Below, one piece after another: positions 1-7,736 of a DNA stretch of 11,502 bases. The translations under genes and the position numbers were made by a program. Each line of letters opens with the position of its first letter. Within the stretch, counting starts at the first letter, position 1. Below the pieces are notes generated by a model. It was not told the origin of the DNA. It did not search any database and saw only the letters and a list, made by a program, of their open reading frames with translations. The DNA comes from Triparma columacea. Its lineage: Eukaryota > Sar > Bolidophyceae > Parmales > Triparmaceae. Location of the stretch: NCBI GenBank assembly GCA_030267965.1, contig BRYA01000025.1, forward strand, positions 1,400 through 12,901, read 5' to 3'.

Positions 1-3000
1 GGATTTGAGGTGGTCAAGGTCTTTTGGGGAGCGGAGAGGGGAGACTTGTGGACGTGGCAGGCTGCCACTACTTTACGAGGGCTCAGTTTGGTCGAGTAGA
101 GTTCGAGGAGTTTCACGACTTTCTCTCCGACTTCCTTGACCTCTCCAAGCCCTGTCCCAGCGACAACAAGAGCATGGTATACGCACTCATTTATTCCCAT
201 CCTTACTCTGAACCCCTCCAAATCTTTTTTCGCCTCAATCTCCATCAGCAGGTCTAGCACAATCGTGGCCACAGAGGCGGTCATAGTCTTGGCAGTCTCG
301 TATCCCATCCCCGCGCTGCTCAGGGCGTGCACGAGCCAACGGTCGCCCATAGGCAGCAGGAGGGTGCTGTCCTCCTCCATCTCCTTGATCCCCACCGTCT
401 TTCGGAGGCACGTCATGCCAAAGGGACCCGAGCCCGTCCGTACTCCAGTACCGTTTAGGGACATGGAGTGAGCGAGCTGGGCGACCCTTCTCTTGTTAGC
501 TCTGAGCTCACCGCGAAGGAAGCCCGAGAGGGGGGAGGGGAGGAAGTTCTCCATGATGAAGTCAGCAATGTTCTCATGACCAGGGGTTATAGTTGAGAGG
601 AGGTTGTAGGCAAGGTTTCGGGTGAAATCGCTAGGGAAATTTTCGGTAGTGAGGAAGAGGATAAGGGCGTGGTACGTTGCTTCCGCGGGGAGGGTGGACG
701 ATGAGGTGATGGAGGAGCGGAGTTTGGAGAGGAGGAGGGTCCTCACTTTGGAGGCAAGATCTTCCTCCCCTCTAAGAGCACAGACCCCCCGGATGACGGA
801 AACTAGAAGTTCCTCGTGCTGGAAGAAGCTATCGTCCCTGTCATCCCCGCCGTACACGACCTCCAAGGATCGCTCCACTACACCATCGTTGATTAACCTC
901 CTCAGCCCCTCTTCCAATCCATCAACGGCAGGAAGGAACAAACCCGACTTGACGTCCTCCTCCCTCATCTCCCCATTTGTAGGCGTTGGCGTGCTAGCAA
1001 CCAGGTAATTGACAACCATCTCAATCCCCGGCCCAAGCACTTCGACGCCTGGAAGCTCCCTGTCAGCGTCAGCGATGGCCCTGATGAACCCGTTGCACAC
1101 CGGAGCAAGGTGAACGCTGGATTCCCGGACGGCGGTCATTTGCACTTCAGAGACGATGCTACCCTGCTCCTCCTCCTCCTCCCCAGTCCTGTGGTTCAAG
1201 TATTTAACGACCTTCAAGTACTCCCCAAGAAGCCTCAAAAACGCCCTCTTGACCTTCCTCGTTCCCTGCGAAGAGAAAGTAGATTAATCATCATAACTGC
1301 ATTAGTATTCTTGAACCTCTCCACCCACCCCTCCCGCACGCGCTAAATTCTCACCTCATCATCCTTTGTGTTCGCCAGTGGTTCAACTGCCATCCTCACG
1401 TACGTTCCGATGTCCTCAATCCCCAGCCCGTACCTCATCCTCCTCCTTACAGCTTCTAGTGTCCCTTCCACTACCCTCTCGTCCTTCAAGTTCATCGCCA
1501 CGATAGCCGGCGCATCTAGAGCGAATTCCGTTACGAATTCCGTCCCCCCGTTCCCCCTGCTCCCCTCCGTGATTCCCGCCACAAGTTCCGCCATGGCCCT
1601 CGTAAGTTCACCCCTCCCTCCCCCCTCCAGGTTTACGCACCACGCCCCCACGGCCGCCCTTAGCTTCTTGTTGCTAGCCACCGCCGTGCCCGCCCCCGGG
1701 TACCTGGATACCATCCCCGTTAGTAGTCCCATGATTTCCCCTACCATCACCCCGTTGCTGTCATCCTCCTCCTCCCTCCCCCCCCCCCTCCCCGGTCTGA
1801 ACTCCTCTAGTATCCTAACCGCCGCCGGTATGAATTCCATCCTGCTCAGCAGGCACCACCACGGGTTCCTCCCGAACGCTTCCCCGTCCGTCACCCCCTC
1901 CTCCCTAGTTTTAACGACAACGTCCTCCCCCTTTACTTTGATATCCTCCTCCTCCCCCCCCCCCCCAACCCTCGTCGCGTGTTCGACCATCCCAACCATG
2001 ACGTTGACCGCAAGTCTCACCCCCTCCCTAACCCTGAACCCTTTCCCCCCCCCACCGTCCATGCATCCTCTAACCCCCTCCACCAGCCCCCTAGGCACTG
2101 AGTCCGTTACCGAACCCGTAGGTCCGAAGACCCCACGGAGGCATCGGAGGGCGAGCATTCGTTGGGCCTCGTTCGAGCTCCTGACGAGGGTCGCTAGGTC
2201 CCCCAAGTTGTAGCCTGGCTCTTTGTCACCGGAGCTGTGGTGTCTGAGTTTATTGTCATAGTCAACCCCCGAGTCTCCGGGCATTATCTTGCGCCCAGTA
2301 AGGTCGTACCGCACTTTGAACCTTGTCTCTTTCCCTCCCTCTCCTTGCTTGGGTTCAGAGGCTTCATTGTCAAGGGTCCACTCAACTCTGGATCTCTCCT
2401 CAATGGGCATGTTGAGAACTGCAGCCTTCAACTCTGCTTCGTTACGGGGAGCCGTGAGTGGCGGGGAGACGTGATTCGCCGAGCCGACAGGGGGGATAGG
2501 GGGTGCAGGTGAAGGTTTGACTGCGGGTGGGGAACCCTTGGAGAGAGAGGCAGCCTTTTTCTTGGCACGGTTCTTGACAAACTCCACCATTCTTGAACCC
2601 ATGATTCTCTCAAGCTCCTCCTTCTCCTCCCTAATATCCTCGGCAGTCATACCTCTGAGGATGCTGTCGCTCTCTTCTGATATGCTCATGGGTTTATTGA
2701 CGGCCATGTTCTCACCGTCGTTACCGATGACATTGACGGTCTTCTGAATCGATGACGAGGGAACCAGAGGACTAGCGGTCTTGCCCTCACCCTTGGTCTT
2801 CTTCTTTAGGCCGAACGTACCGAGGGGTTCGTCGAAAACCTCATTCCCTATTTCGTCAAGTTCACCGACCTTAATGAAACCCTTGTTTACATTCATGAAC
2901 GGCTGATCAGAAAGACTCTTCTCAACAACACCGGCTGAGGTGAAACCGCCCAAGTTCAACTTCACAGAGGGGGGGGGAGGAGAAGAGGAAGAGGATGAGG

Positions 3001-3485
3001 AGGACGCCTGCTTGGCGAGCATTCGCTCTTTGAATTTGCTGACTTTTTTGGGCTGCGGAGTTTATAGGAATAAATAATTGATAATAGGAGTTAGCAGGGG
3101 GACTAGGGTAAAAGTAACGCGGGAAGGAGACGACGTGGAAGGCTTAGGGTTAATGCCCTCTTTGGCTTTTCTTCCCACTCGTCTCCTTCTTCTCTTGGCC
3201 ACACTAATTTCTTCTTCCTTCTCCTTCCTTCCTCTTCCTCTTCCTACTCGTTCACCCCCCCCCCACCCCCTTCCACTTCCTCACCTTATTCTCCCCCTTT
3301 GTAATCCTCTCCCCTTCACTATTATTGTTCTTTCCTATTCCATTATTCTTCCCCCCATCATTCCTAACCGTAGGTGCCGATCTTCTTACGACTCTCGCGG
3401 ACGGTTTCATCTCCGACCTAAGGAATTCCTCCTGTGCGGCGATTAAATCGTCAAATTCAGAGGGGGGCATGTCCCGAGTGTTCAT
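1..3485 (-). CDS. RPAP1: RPAP1-like RNA polymerase II-associated protein (3 exons seen, C-terminus off the left edge)
   Basis: My splice model is exon 1 at 3485-3285, exon 2 at 3052-1355 and exon 3 at 1265-1 continuing past the edge. Both introns are phase 0, and about 1054 residues are visible. Exon 1 carries SEFDDLIAAQEEFL, like the N-terminus of RPAP1 proteins. Exon 2 opens with PKKVSKFKERM, the basic motif found near the start of Rba50/RPAP1. Residues ~190-228 (ILRGMTAEDIREEKEEL, then MVEFVKNR) match RPAP1_N. Residues ~313-377 (RYDLTGRKI, LRHHSSGD, PGYNLGDLATLVRS) match RPAP1_C. Exon 3 is stop-free and contains LLLPMGDRWLVHAL, like the conserved C-terminal LPLPxDW segment. Family members are ~1400 residues, so roughly the last quarter is probably missing. 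Known role: assembly or nuclear import of Pol II and link to Mediator/elongation. ATG 3485 is the first in frame; 3470 (MPPSEF) is an alternative. Exon 2 has glycine- and glutamate-rich inserts encoded by long G runs. Confidence 0.85.
1266..1354 (-). other. RPAP1 intron 2 (89 bp)
   Basis: The minus strand reads GATGAG|GTGAGA at the donor and TTCGCAG|GGAAC at the acceptor, with TACTAAT as a likely branch point. Without splicing, the exon 2 frame stops four codons past the donor. With splicing, phase 0 is kept and the frame stays open for the next 421 codons to the window edge. Confidence 0.85.
3053..3284 (-). other. RPAP1 intron 1 (232 bp)
   Basis: The donor is AATAAG|GTGAGG and the acceptor CTCCGCAG|CCC, joining phase 0 to phase 0. 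An upstream CTAAC could be the branch point. Splicing joins the exon 1 motif to PKKVSKFKERM. Both are expected near the start of RPAP1 proteins, which supports the join over an unspliced start at 3022. The intron is pyrimidine-rich on the plus strand and holds no other feature I can see. Confidence 0.78.
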
Positions 3486-3654
3486 TGTGAGGGGATTTTT
3501 GGGATTGCTTATTTAGTGGGGCTTTTTAAGTTAGTAGGGGGGGCTTTATGGTGATTTATAGGTTGCTGATGGGAGAAATTAGAAACTTATATCGTTTGAG
3601 AGATTTAATGGCCTTTGAAGTGGGGAGGCTTTCTTGGCTGGAAGGATTGAGTCT
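3486..3654. promoter_or_regulatory. Intergenic region between divergent RPAP1 and LRR gene 1
   Basis: This 169-bp stretch separates the RPAP1 start from the conserved upstream block of the first LRR gene, so it should hold the RPAP1 promoter. It is T/G-rich on the plus strand. I see no clear TATA box, coding potential or repeat in it. Confidence 0.4.
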
Positions 3655-3914
3655 GGGTTTTGGCATTATTTGCCAAGAAAACTGTCTTAAAGACTATAAT
3701 AATACTTTTTACAACATTGAAACGCTTTACAATACCAACAACAATACTACTACCTACACCATATCCAAACACACTCAACTTAGAGCTCAAATTTGGTCCC
3801 AAAAAAACTACATCGTCCACACACCTAACTTTCAATCTTCTCCTCTCCATCTAAACATTCACGCCATACCCTAGCTCAAGTGCTGTCAGTACTACCACTT
3901 TCATCCTCCCCAAG
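3655..3914 (+). promoter_or_regulatory. Conserved upstream region (promoter/5' UTR) of LRR gene 1
   Basis: This ~260-bp block aligns almost throughout with 5221-5502 in front of the second LRR gene. Shared stretches include TTTGCCAAGAAAACTGTC, ACTACCTACACCATATCC and AACTACATCGTCCACA. It has many small differences and in-frame stops, so it is not coding. It is most simply the promoter plus 5' leader copied along with the gene, and the shared blocks are candidate regulatory elements. Confidence 0.6.
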
Positions 3915-5042
3915 ATGCCCACCTCAGCAGTGTACTCTGGCGTTGAGAGCTTCAGAGACAACAATGAACTCACGGAGGTGACTTTTGCAAAGGGAGTGAC
4001 AACGATTGGCGATTACGCCTTCTTGAGATGCTCCTCCCTCATGGCCATCACAATCCCGGACTCTGTGACGACGATTTGCAGAGGCGCCTTCCAAGGATGC
4101 TCCTCCCTCGCAGCCATCACCATCCCGGACTCAGTGACAATGATTGGCAATTACACATTCTTGGAATGCTCCTCTCTCGCAGCCATCACAATCCCGGTCG
4201 GAGTGACGACGATTGGCAATTGCGCCTTCAGTAGATGCTCCTCCCTCGCATCCATCACAATCCCAGACACAGTGACGACGATAAGCGATGGCACCTTCGC
4301 GAGGTGCTCCTCCCTCACAGACATCACCATCCCAGACGGAGTGACGTCGATTGGCGAGCGCGCCTTTTTCGGATGCTCCTCCCTCACGGCCATCACCATC
4401 CCGGACTCAGTGACAATGATTGGCAATGACACATTCTTGGAATGCTCCTCCCTCACAGACATCACCATCCTAGACGGAGTGACGATAATTGGCGAGCGCG
4501 CCTTCAGCAGATGCTCCTCCCTCGCAGCCATCACCATCCCGGACTCAGTGACGACGATAAGCGATGGTGCCTTCTACGGATGCTCCTCCCTCACTTACAT
4601 CACCATCCCGGACGGAGTGACGATGATTGGCGATGGCGCCTTCTCCACATGCTCTTCCCTCACGACCATCACCATCCCAGACTCAGTGACAACGATCGGC
4701 ATTCAAGCCTTTGTTGATTGCTCCTATCTAACGAAACTCAGTCTATCTCCTGCTGTCTCCATCGGTCAAAGCTGCTTCGCGAACTGCACCGCCCTAATCT
4801 CTGCCGCTGCTGATCAAAACATGCCGACTGTCTCGGACCTCCTCCATTCTAGGTGGCACCGCATACTTCAACGCGTCACCGTTCTGACCTGCCTCAAGAC
4901 ACTCCTAGAGGACCAGCCTAGGAGATCGGAGAGGCTGAAGCGGAAGCGCCTTGGCGGAGATGAAGTGGTCGCGCTTCAGGGAACTACGGCATTCAAAAAG
5001 CTCCCGAAAGTTATGTGGAGAGTTATTCTTGAATTTCTGTAA
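3915..5042 (+). CDS. BspA-like leucine-rich-repeat protein, 375 residues (paralogue 1)
   Basis: A single-exon ORF made mostly of 23-residue LRR_5 (BspA/TpLRR-type) repeats with the pattern ITIPDxVTxIG then AFxxCSSL. A divergent cap repeat lies at residues 18-42, ten regular repeats at 43-272, and a 22-residue terminal repeat (LSLSPAVSIG) at 273-294. Residues 295-375 form a non-repeat tail with a basic patch (RRSERLKRKRL), ending in LPKVMWRVILEFL. There is no signal peptide or membrane segment, so it is probably intracellular. Family members serve as binding scaffolds in bacteria and protists; no ligand can be inferred. The start is supported because the paralogue begins the same way (MPxSxVYSG). 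Repeats 7-10 look like a copy of repeats 3-6. The tail differs from paralogue 2 at only 6 of 81 positions. Confidence 0.9.
   Translation: MPTSAVYSGVESFRDNNELTEVTFAKGVTTIGDYAFLRCSSLMAITIPDSVTTICRGAFQGCSSLAAITIPDSVTMIGNYTFLECSSLAAITIPVGVTTIGNCAFSRCSSLASITIPDTVTTISDGTFARCSSLTDITIPDGVTSIGERAFFGCSSLTAITIPDSVTMIGNDTFLECSSLTDITILDGVTIIGERAFSRCSSLAAITIPDSVTTISDGAFYGCSSLTYITIPDGVTMIGDGAFSTCSSLTTITIPDSVTTIGIQAFVDCSYLTKLSLSPAVSIGQSCFANCTALISAAADQNMPTVSDLLHSRWHRILQRVTVLTCLKTLLEDQPRRSERLKRKRLGGDEVVALQGTTAFKKLPKVMWRVILEFL
4041..4730 (+). repeat. Ten tandem 69-bp units encoding LRR_5 repeats
   Basis: Ten 69-bp units lie head to tail, each encoding 23 residues and containing a variant of GGATGCTCCTCCCTC. 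Units 3-6 (4110-4385) and 7-10 (4386-4661) form a higher-order 276-bp repeat. For example, ATCCCGGACTCAGTGACAAT recurs 276 bp apart, and the next units share GTGACGACGATAAGCGATGG. Confidence 0.9.
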
Positions 5043-5056
5043 CTCTAAAATCAATG

Positions 5057-5220
5057 TTGAACAATGTAGCGAGAAAAGTGTCATATTCTTTAGCTCTTTT
5101 CTGAAGCGACATGCTCATGCTGCTACCTGAGCAATTTTAGAGCTATGCTCATACAAGTAGAGTAATAATGAGGAAAATGAGGAAAATGAGGAAAGAGGAA
5201 AAGAGGCTTTGAGACTTTGA
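5057..5220. other. Spacer between the two LRR duplication units
   Basis: This 164-bp stretch is not shared by the two LRR units. It holds three exact copies of the 9-bp unit ATGAGGAAA (5168-5194) followed by a degenerate GAGGAAAA tract. The first part must contain the 3' UTR and polyadenylation signals of LRR gene 1, but I see no canonical AATAAA. Confidence 0.45.
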
Positions 5221-5502
5221 GATTTGGGCATTTATTTGCCAAGAAAACTGTCTTAAAGCCTATAATAATACTTTTAACAGCTTTGAAACGCTTCACAATA
5301 CCAACAACAATACTACTACCTACACCATATCCAAACGCATTGTAGTTTCAACTCTAATTTGGTCCCCAACAAACTACATCGTCCACATCCCCAACTTTCA
5401 ATCTCCTCCTCTCCATCTAAACATTCACACAATACCGTAACTCAAGCGCTGCCAGGACTTCTTCTTTCATCCTTCCCAAATTCTTCCCAAATCCTTCCCA
5501 AA
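5221..5502 (+). promoter_or_regulatory. Conserved upstream region (promoter/5' UTR) of LRR gene 2
   Basis: Homologous to 3655-3914. At its 3' end the 9-mer CTTCCCAAA occurs three times with an 11-bp period (5472, 5483, 5494), and the last copy directly abuts the ATG at 5503. Paralogue 1 has only a single diverged version (CCTCCCCAAG) there, so the triplication is specific to this copy. Confidence 0.6.
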
Positions 5503-6285
5503 ATGCCCAAATCAGTAGTATACTCTGGCAAAGAGAGATTCGCTGAAGATCGTGAACTCACAGAGGTGACTTTTGCAAAGGGAGTGACGACGATTGGCCG
5601 TTCCGCCTTCTATGGATGCCGCTCCCTCGCAGCCATCACAATCCCAGACGGAGTGACGTCGATCGGCGATAACGCCTTCAGTGGATGCTCCTCCCTCGCA
5701 GCCATCACAATCCCGGACTCGGTGACAACGATTGGTTATTTCGCTTTCTACGGATGCTCCTCCCTCCCAGCCATCAAAATCCCGGACTCTGTGAGGAGGA
5801 TTGGCAGTTACGTCTTCATGGGATGCTCTTCCCTCGCAGCCATCACCATTCCAGATGGAGTTATGTCGATTGGCGATGACGCCTTCAGGGGATGCTCCTC
5901 TCTCGCAGCCATCACAATCCCGGACTCAGTAACTACGATTGGCTATCGCGCCTTCTACGGATGCTTCACCCTGACGAGACTCAGTTTATCTCCTGCCGTC
6001 TCCATTGGTAACGAGTGCTTCTCCAACTGCACCGCCCTAATCTCTGCCGCTGCCAATCAAAATATGCCGACTGTCAAGGACCTCCTCAATTCTAGGTGGC
6101 ACCGCATACTTCAACGCGTCACTGTTCTGACCTGCCTCAAGACACTCTTAGAAGACCAGCCTAGGAGATCGGAGAGGCTGAAGCGGAAGCGCCTTGGCGG
6201 AGATGATGTGGTCGCGCTTCAGGGAACTGCGGCATTCAAAAGGCTCCCGAAGGTTATGTGGAGAGTTATTCTGGAATTTCTGTAA
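5503..6285 (+). CDS. BspA-like leucine-rich-repeat protein, 260 residues (paralogue 2)
   Basis: Tandem paralogue of the preceding gene. It has a cap repeat at residues 18-42, five regular 23-residue LRR_5 repeats at 43-157 and a terminal repeat at 158-179. Residues 180-260 are the same tail (RRSERLKRKRL patch, terminal LPKVMWRVILEFL). I chose ATG 5503 because it aligns with the start of paralogue 1. The frame is open for 48 more codons upstream, but that stretch begins with TTG and has no counterpart in paralogue 1. The length difference between the proteins, 115 residues, equals exactly five repeats. No signal peptide is seen, so it is probably intracellular. The binding partner is unknown. 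The stop lies 42 bp from the stop of the next gene on the opposite strand, so the 3' UTRs probably overlap. Confidence 0.88.
   Translation: MPKSVVYSGKERFAEDRELTEVTFAKGVTTIGRSAFYGCRSLAAITIPDGVTSIGDNAFSGCSSLAAITIPDSVTTIGYFAFYGCSSLPAIKIPDSVRRIGSYVFMGCSSLAAITIPDGVMSIGDDAFRGCSSLAAITIPDSVTTIGYRAFYGCFTLTRLSLSPAVSIGNECFSNCTALISAAANQNMPTVKDLLNSRWHRILQRVTVLTCLKTLLEDQPRRSERLKRKRLGGDDVVALQGTAAFKRLPKVMWRVILEFL
5629..5973 (+). repeat. Five tandem 69-bp units encoding LRR_5 repeats
   Basis: Same 69-bp unit as at 4041-4730 but five copies instead of ten. Units 2 and 5 of the protein (IPDGVxSIGD) and units 3 and 6 (IPDSVTTIGY) resemble each other most. This suggests an internal three-unit duplication different from the four-unit duplication in paralogue 1. 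Confidence 0.85.
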
Positions 6286-6327
6286 CTCTAAAATCAATGA
6301 TCATTACAGTACAAACATTTAGTCATA

Positions 6328-7648
6328 TTAACTTCCCCCCTCCTTCTCTAGTCCCGTACCCTTGAGTAGTTCATCGATGTTGCTAACAGGTGCGGAATTT
6401 CGAATGTTCTTTGCGTACCATTCGTCCTTATCATTAAGAGTATCAGGTTCCGTTGACGTAGGATCATATTGGAGTGATCGGAGGAAGAGAAACTGGGGTG
6501 TGTGTTATAAATTTGAGGAGGAGTTAACATAAACAGAACGTTGTTCTCACCTCCTCATTCCAAACTCTGGCAAGCGCAGGCTCCCCTTTCCTAGATGCCT
6601 CGTCTCTTCTATCAGCCGCGAACTGTTTCTTCGATATAAACGATTCAGTTGTCTTCTTGGTTGTACTCAGCGATTTTTGAACGGTTGAATCAAGCAATGG
6701 TAAAAGCCTAGATTTAACGTAATCTAAGCCCTGCTTTGTTTCCACGTAACGACAGCGGGGGATGTTACGGGGGTTGAAATCTTTGTCATACAGTAAATAC
6801 GTTGCCTTAGTCGTTGGTGTCATAGCTTCGTACTGTGATTTAGTGATTTCATGTGGAGGGGGGAGGGGGAGTGGTGATGACTCCTCATCCAAAAGAGGGG
6901 TTGGGGAGGTGAAAGTTTTTGGGGAGACGAATAGGGCCTTTGTTGACGCGAGATAGAGGGCTTCGGAAGTCGTGCACTCGACCATTTTACAGTCCATCAA
7001 ATCAAAGTTTGCTATTATCGCTGCGTTTGGGGTTTGGTGGGTGCAGGCGGGGGTAAGCGTTGAGCAGCCTTCGCTACTACATGCGGTTTTTGGGATGGCT
7101 AGGGACCAAGAATAATACTTCCTCACCTCCACCACCAACGACAGTATAGCTATTCCCGACCATGCTAGGCTCAAGAACAGCGGCCAATATCTCATAACCA
7201 GTTAGCTCAAGTAGCGCAACCTCAAACCCTGATTGCTTGCTTTTGTTGTAAAGGTTTACTTTGTTATTGGTAAGTGGGGTAAACAGGGAGAGGGGGAGAT
7301 TATCAAAGAGACCGTAGGAGGTTTCTTCTGCGAGGATGGGGTTAGTTATGCGATCGCATCGTTGGCCTGCCATCAGTGGCTTCTGTTTTTCCTCTCACCT
7401 ATTGAGTCTTCTAACACTTTGGATCGTATTGTTAGATTGGGATGTTTTGCTGTGATTAGTTTGCATTCCTCCCCCTCTTGTGTCTCTAAGTATTGTGCTC
7501 TTGGGTAGTTTTGAACGATCTCATTAGGTGTGTTGAGGGTTATTGTTCTTTGTGGTTGAGTCGCTGAGGAGAGGGGTGGATAGTTTTGGGACAATGGTAG
7601 AGAGAATGGGGCTGTGAATAATAGGACGAGGAGAGTATATTTGAGCAT
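6328..7648 (-). CDS. Secretory-pathway or plastid hypothetical protein, 361 residues, four exons
   Basis: My splice model is exon 1 at 7648-7399, exon 2 at 7327-7127, exon 3 at 7020-6551 and exon 4 at 6492-6328, for 361 residues ending in TAA. Every junction has GTGAG[A/G] and CAG borders and the phases (1, 1, 0) agree. The N-terminus, MLKYTLLVLLFTAPFSLPLS, is a clear signal peptide. The F after TAP could fit a weak ASAFAP-like plastid cleavage site. Exon 3 has a proline/acidic linker (SSPLPLPPP) and a charged helix-prone stretch (SKKQFAADRRDEASRKGEP). No transmembrane segment or known domain is evident after the signal, and I do not recognise the family. An alternative frame from ATG 7195 reads unspliced through intron 2 and carries a hydrophobic stretch, but it cannot be joined to the signal peptide. 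Its 5' end faces RNase HII copy 1 with 88 bp between start codons. Confidence 0.68.
6493..6550 (-). other. Intron 3 of the signal-peptide gene (58 bp)
   Basis: The donor is GAGGAG|GTGAGA and the acceptor ACACCCCAG|TTT, phase 0, with GTTAAC as a possible branch point. Splicing opens 54 further codons (including DEWYAKNIRNS) to the TAA at 6328-6330, in a frame different from that of the unspliced ORF. Confidence 0.72.
7021..7126 (-). other. Intron 2 of the signal-peptide gene (106 bp)
   Basis: The donor is GGTGGAG|GTGAGG and the acceptor CCAAACGCAG|CG, phase 1. A nearer frame-compatible acceptor (CCCTAG) would give an implausible 28-bp intron. This is the least certain of the three junctions. 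Confidence 0.6.
7328..7398 (-). other. Intron 1 of the signal-peptide gene (71 bp)
   Basis: The donor is TCAATAG|GTGAGAG and the acceptor ATCCTCGCAG|AAG. A perfect ACTAAC branch-point motif lies just upstream of the acceptor. Phase 1 is preserved. Unspliced, the exon 1 frame hits TGA within nine codons of the donor. Confidence 0.78.
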
Positions 7649-7736
7649 TTGGAAGTAGCGTATTGTGTGAATATTTCTAGCGAGTGGATGGATAGATATG
7701 ATCCTTTGATTGCCTCAATTAATTGTCCACAAAATC
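7649..7736. promoter_or_regulatory. Short divergent promoter region
   Basis: Only 88 bp separate the start codons of the signal-peptide gene (minus) and RNase HII copy 1 (plus, ATG 7737). The two genes must therefore share a compact bidirectional promoter, or their transcripts overlap. I see no distinct TATA box. Confidence 0.5.

Noticed and set aside
1368..2213. 281-codon plus-strand ORF opposite RPAP1 exon 2
   Set aside because: Composed of Ser/Pro/Leu/Thr low complexity caused by the pyrimidine-rich strand. The opposite strand has recognised RPAP1 motifs.
4028..4717. Repetitive ORFs (MLLPxxHHHPG type, and an antisense MVMAVREEH type) inside the LRR array
   Set aside because: The 69-bp unit is a multiple of three, so any frame open in one unit stays open in all. 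These are shadows of the LRR frame.
5359..5502. 48-codon N-terminal extension of LRR gene 2
   Set aside because: It starts with TTG and has no counterpart in frame in paralogue 1, whose matching region contains stops. The aligned ATG at 5503 is preferred.
7077..7373. Separate 98-codon minus-strand ORF starting MAGQRC
   Set aside because: Its first codons fall in a predicted intron with an ACTAAC branch point and CGCAG acceptor. The rest is exon 2 of the signal-peptide gene.
7710..7736. Start of RNase HII copy 1 at 7710
   Set aside because: The codon there is TTG. In a eukaryote the first ATG, 7737, directly precedes the hydrophobic leader and fits better.
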